A DNA stretch of 6,773 nt from positions 1 through 6,773 of the forward strand of contig VGXK01000112.1 of the NCBI GenBank assembly GCA_016873355.1, in the 5' to 3' direction. The translations under genes were made by a program, and so were the position numbers. This DNA is from Phycisphaerae bacterium. GTDB taxonomy: Bacteria > Planctomycetota > Phycisphaerae > Phycisphaerales > SM1A02. Positions 4,892 to 6,773 of this stretch are shown here, piece after piece; the first letter of the stretch is position 1, and every line of letters starts with the position of its first letter. Below the pieces are notes generated by a model, which was given only the letters and a program-made list of their open reading frames with translations, did not search any database and was not told the origin of the DNA.

Positions 4892-6763
4892 TCACGCCTC
4901 GCCCTTCGAACGAACCGCGGCACGCGGATCGCACAGGGCAGCGCCGAAATCGAAGTACACGCGCCAACTCACCGCAAGGCGGTTCGCGTCTTGATTCAAG
5001 CCGAAGTACTCGACCGTGGGCGTCTGCTTGCCGTTCAGGAAGGCGACGATGACCGGGCTCGCTGACGCGGCACCGAAGAGGTACCACGCCTTGAGCGACG
5101 CCTTCGAGCCATACTTGGCCGTGTTGCTCAGTCGCGGCTCGACCTCGAGCGCCACCGCCTTGCGAGCGCTGTTGCCCGTCGGCGCATTCGCAGGCGCGGT
5201 GATGAACTCGCTCTCGAGGACCGAGCGCGCAATCGACTGGAGTTGCGGCGGCACGACCAGCGTGGCAGGTCGGATGTCGAGGTTGTTCCCCTCGGCGTCG
5301 CGCTGCGTCAGCATTGCGGCGATGGCGAGGCCGAGCGAGTCCACGCCGAGGTTCGTGTCCGCGCCCGTCAGCAGGTTCGCGTTGCCGGACGAGAAGAACG
5401 AACCCGCGTTCGTGAGCACGGTGTCATAGACCAGATCGCTGAGCTTGCGCATCGCGGCCTGGCCCATCGCGCGTGCCGCCTCGTCGAACATGCCGAGGTC
5501 GTCGTTGATGAGATCGCGCCGGTCGAGCGAGAGCATCTTGCCGAAGGTGTCGATCGAGAATGGCGTCGTCGTCTCGATTGCGCCGCCGTGCTTGAGCTCG
5601 CCGCCATGGGCAACTGGCTCGAGCGGCTGCGTGAACGACGGCTTGATCGCGGTCGCGCCCTTGAAGTCGGGCACGCTCCGGACCGCGCCGAAGGCCCGCC
5701 ATGTCGCGGGCGTCTCGCCGTAGCCATCGAGCAGCACACGGTTCGCGGCGCCGCCGAGTGCCTCGGGCAGCGTGATCGTCGAGAGCGCGGCGCGGACCAT
5801 CTCTTCACGCCCTCGTGGAGCGTCGATGCGCTCGGCCTCGAGCGCCATGCGGCAGAGGTCGAGCATGTGGGCCACGCCGAGCCGGTCGGCCGCTTCCATG
5901 ACCGCCGCGCCGTGGGCGCGCTCGGCGATCGATGTGAGCCCGGCACGCATCAGGATTGCGGCCTCGATCACCTTCGCCTTCGGCGGCGACGAACGCTCGA
6001 ACGGTGCGCCGGTGCGGGGCCGCGAGTCGCGGATGACCTCGAGCAGACGGGCATGAAGCTCGTCGATGGTGATGTCGCCCTCGATGGCCGACGCGCGCAG
6101 CGCCTTCACATCCGACTCGCGCGCGCCCCACCCTTGTGGGCCGGGCTGGCACGCGGCCTCGATCGAGCGGACACGCTCGCGCTCGTCGGAGCGAATGCGC
6201 TCCTCGTCGGGCGAGTCGGCGCGGCGATACCCGGAGGCAGCCACCGCGACGCGCGTCGATGGATCGCACGCGAGCGCGACCACCGAAACCTCGCGCAGTC
6301 GGCCACGCTTGACCAGCGTCATGCCGCCAGTCGGCGCGGTGAGAGTGCGGCCATTGACGCCGACCGTCTCCCCCGCGCGGACGCGGACATGCTCGATCGG
6401 TTCGACGCCGACGGACGCCTGAAGGTCGAATCCGCCGCGCGCGAGTTCGATCACCTGCCGTGCCACATCGGTCGCCGGTGAAATCGAACCTGCGACGAGG
6501 AGCGAGTTGTCGCGCACCTCGGCGGTGCCGTGGCCGACGACGCCGCGCAGCGACGCGTCATGATCGGCGAGAATTCCAATCTGGCCCTTGGGAATGTCGA
6601 GCCCGGTGAGATCGATCGCGATCGGGCCCCAGCCCGGAACGCTCATCACGCCGCCCGAGTAGGCGAGGATCGACACGCTTGCAGGCTTCGAGCCGCCTTC
6701 GCGTGCTTCCACGGTGACGCTTGCCGAGGCGAGCAGGATTTTGTCGGTGGTGACTGCGGTCAT
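4892..6763 (-). CDS. Prohead protease / major capsid protein fusion
   Basis: Structural head protein of 623 residues combining maturation protease, scaffold and shell subunit. Residues 1 to about 175 match the HK97-type prohead protease (peptidase family U35): likely catalytic His68 in LADHD, Ser117 in LQASVGVEP, and the conserved LREVSVV segment with Glu158. Residues about 180-325 are charged and helical, as in scaffold or delta domains (DEERIRSDERERVRSIEA, then ITIDELHARLLEVIRDSRP). From about 325 the chain resembles HK97-fold/Mu gpT-like capsid proteins: SIDTFGKMLSLDRRDLINDD near 400-415, RPATLVVPPQLQS, and a C-terminal part with FGAASASPVIVAFLNGK. The protease would cut the linker and release mature capsid protein inside the prohead. 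Protease-capsid fusions of this kind are known in phages. The ATG at 6763 has AGG seven bases upstream and overlaps a TGA (ATGA), suggesting another gene ends there. The fold assignment is firm; the cleavage site cannot be read from the sequence. Confidence 0.93.
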   Translation of the reverse strand: MTAVTTDKILLASASVTVEAREGGSKPASVSILAYSGGVMSVPGWGPIAIDLTGLDIPKGQIGILADHDASLRGVVGHGTAEVRDNSLLVAGSISPATDVARQVIELARGGFDLQASVGVEPIEHVRVRAGETVGVNGRTLTAPTGGMTLVKRGRLREVSVVALACDPSTRVAVAASGYRRADSPDEERIRSDERERVRSIEAACQPGPQGWGARESDVKALRASAIEGDITIDELHARLLEVIRDSRPRTGAPFERSSPPKAKVIEAAILMRAGLTSIAERAHGAAVMEAADRLGVAHMLDLCRMALEAERIDAPRGREEMVRAALSTITLPEALGGAANRVLLDGYGETPATWRAFGAVRSVPDFKGATAIKPSFTQPLEPVAHGGELKHGGAIETTTPFSIDTFGKMLSLDRRDLINDDLGMFDEAARAMGQAAMRKLSDLVYDTVLTNAGSFFSSGNANLLTGADTNLGVDSLGLAIAAMLTQRDAEGNNLDIRPATLVVPPQLQSIARSVLESEFITAPANAPTGNSARKAVALEVEPRLSNTAKYGSKASLKAWYLFGAASASPVIVAFLNGKQTPTVEYFGLNQDANRLAVSWRVYFDFGAALCDPRAAVRSKGEA

Positions 6764-6773
6764 CGCATTGCCT

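Noticed and set aside
5243..6481. 412-codon open frame on the plus strand
   Set aside because: It lies wholly antisense to the capsid fusion gene, which has clear domain motifs. Its product is rich in Arg, Ala, His and Glu with no recognisable domain, as expected from the mirror frame of a high-GC gene.

Overview
The window is a high-GC piece of an integrated phage or phage-like mobile element. Every gene I can support lies on the minus strand, so transcription runs from base 6773 towards base 1. Four clear protein genes and one small hidden one are packed with little space between them. No rRNA, tRNA, CRISPR array or insertion sequence was seen. The host is a high-GC bacterium. The C-terminal domain of the HARE-HTH protein resembles versions I associate with Planctomycetes and related environmental genomes, but this is an impression from family style, not a taxonomic call.

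Layout in order of transcription (right to left). (1) 6763-4892 encodes a 623-residue fusion of an HK97-type prohead protease, a helical scaffold-like linker and a major capsid protein. A strong GC hairpin at 4873-4845 follows its stop and probably ends the head-gene transcript. (2) 4758-4603 is a 51-codon ORF of unknown function whose stop overlaps the next start (GTGA). (3) 4606-2483 encodes a 707-residue replication protein with an archaeo-eukaryotic-type primase domain, a RepA/KaiC-like ATPase and a predicted C-terminal helical domain. (4) 2482-2173 is a 310-base non-coding gap with two overlapping GC-rich hairpins, runs of seven G on the plus strand, and repeated GAAAG words around a short palindrome. 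(5) 2172-1828 encodes a 114-residue protein with a lysine/alanine-rich tail and a HARE-HTH domain, preceded by a near-perfect ribosome binding site. (6) 1831-41 encodes a large serine integrase that overlaps gene 5 by four bases (ATGA). Its end lies 40 bases from the window edge.

How the parts fit: the serine integrase would insert the element into, and with a partner excise it from, the chromosome. The primase-helicase would start replication of the element. The fused protease-capsid protein would build and mature a head. The HARE-HTH protein, translated just ahead of the integrase, is the best candidate here for a DNA-binding regulator or recombination partner. A head gene sitting directly beside the replication and integration genes, all in one direction, is compact for a full tailed phage. 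It would also suit a small prophage or a capsid-encoding satellite; this cannot be decided without the sequence beyond base 6773.
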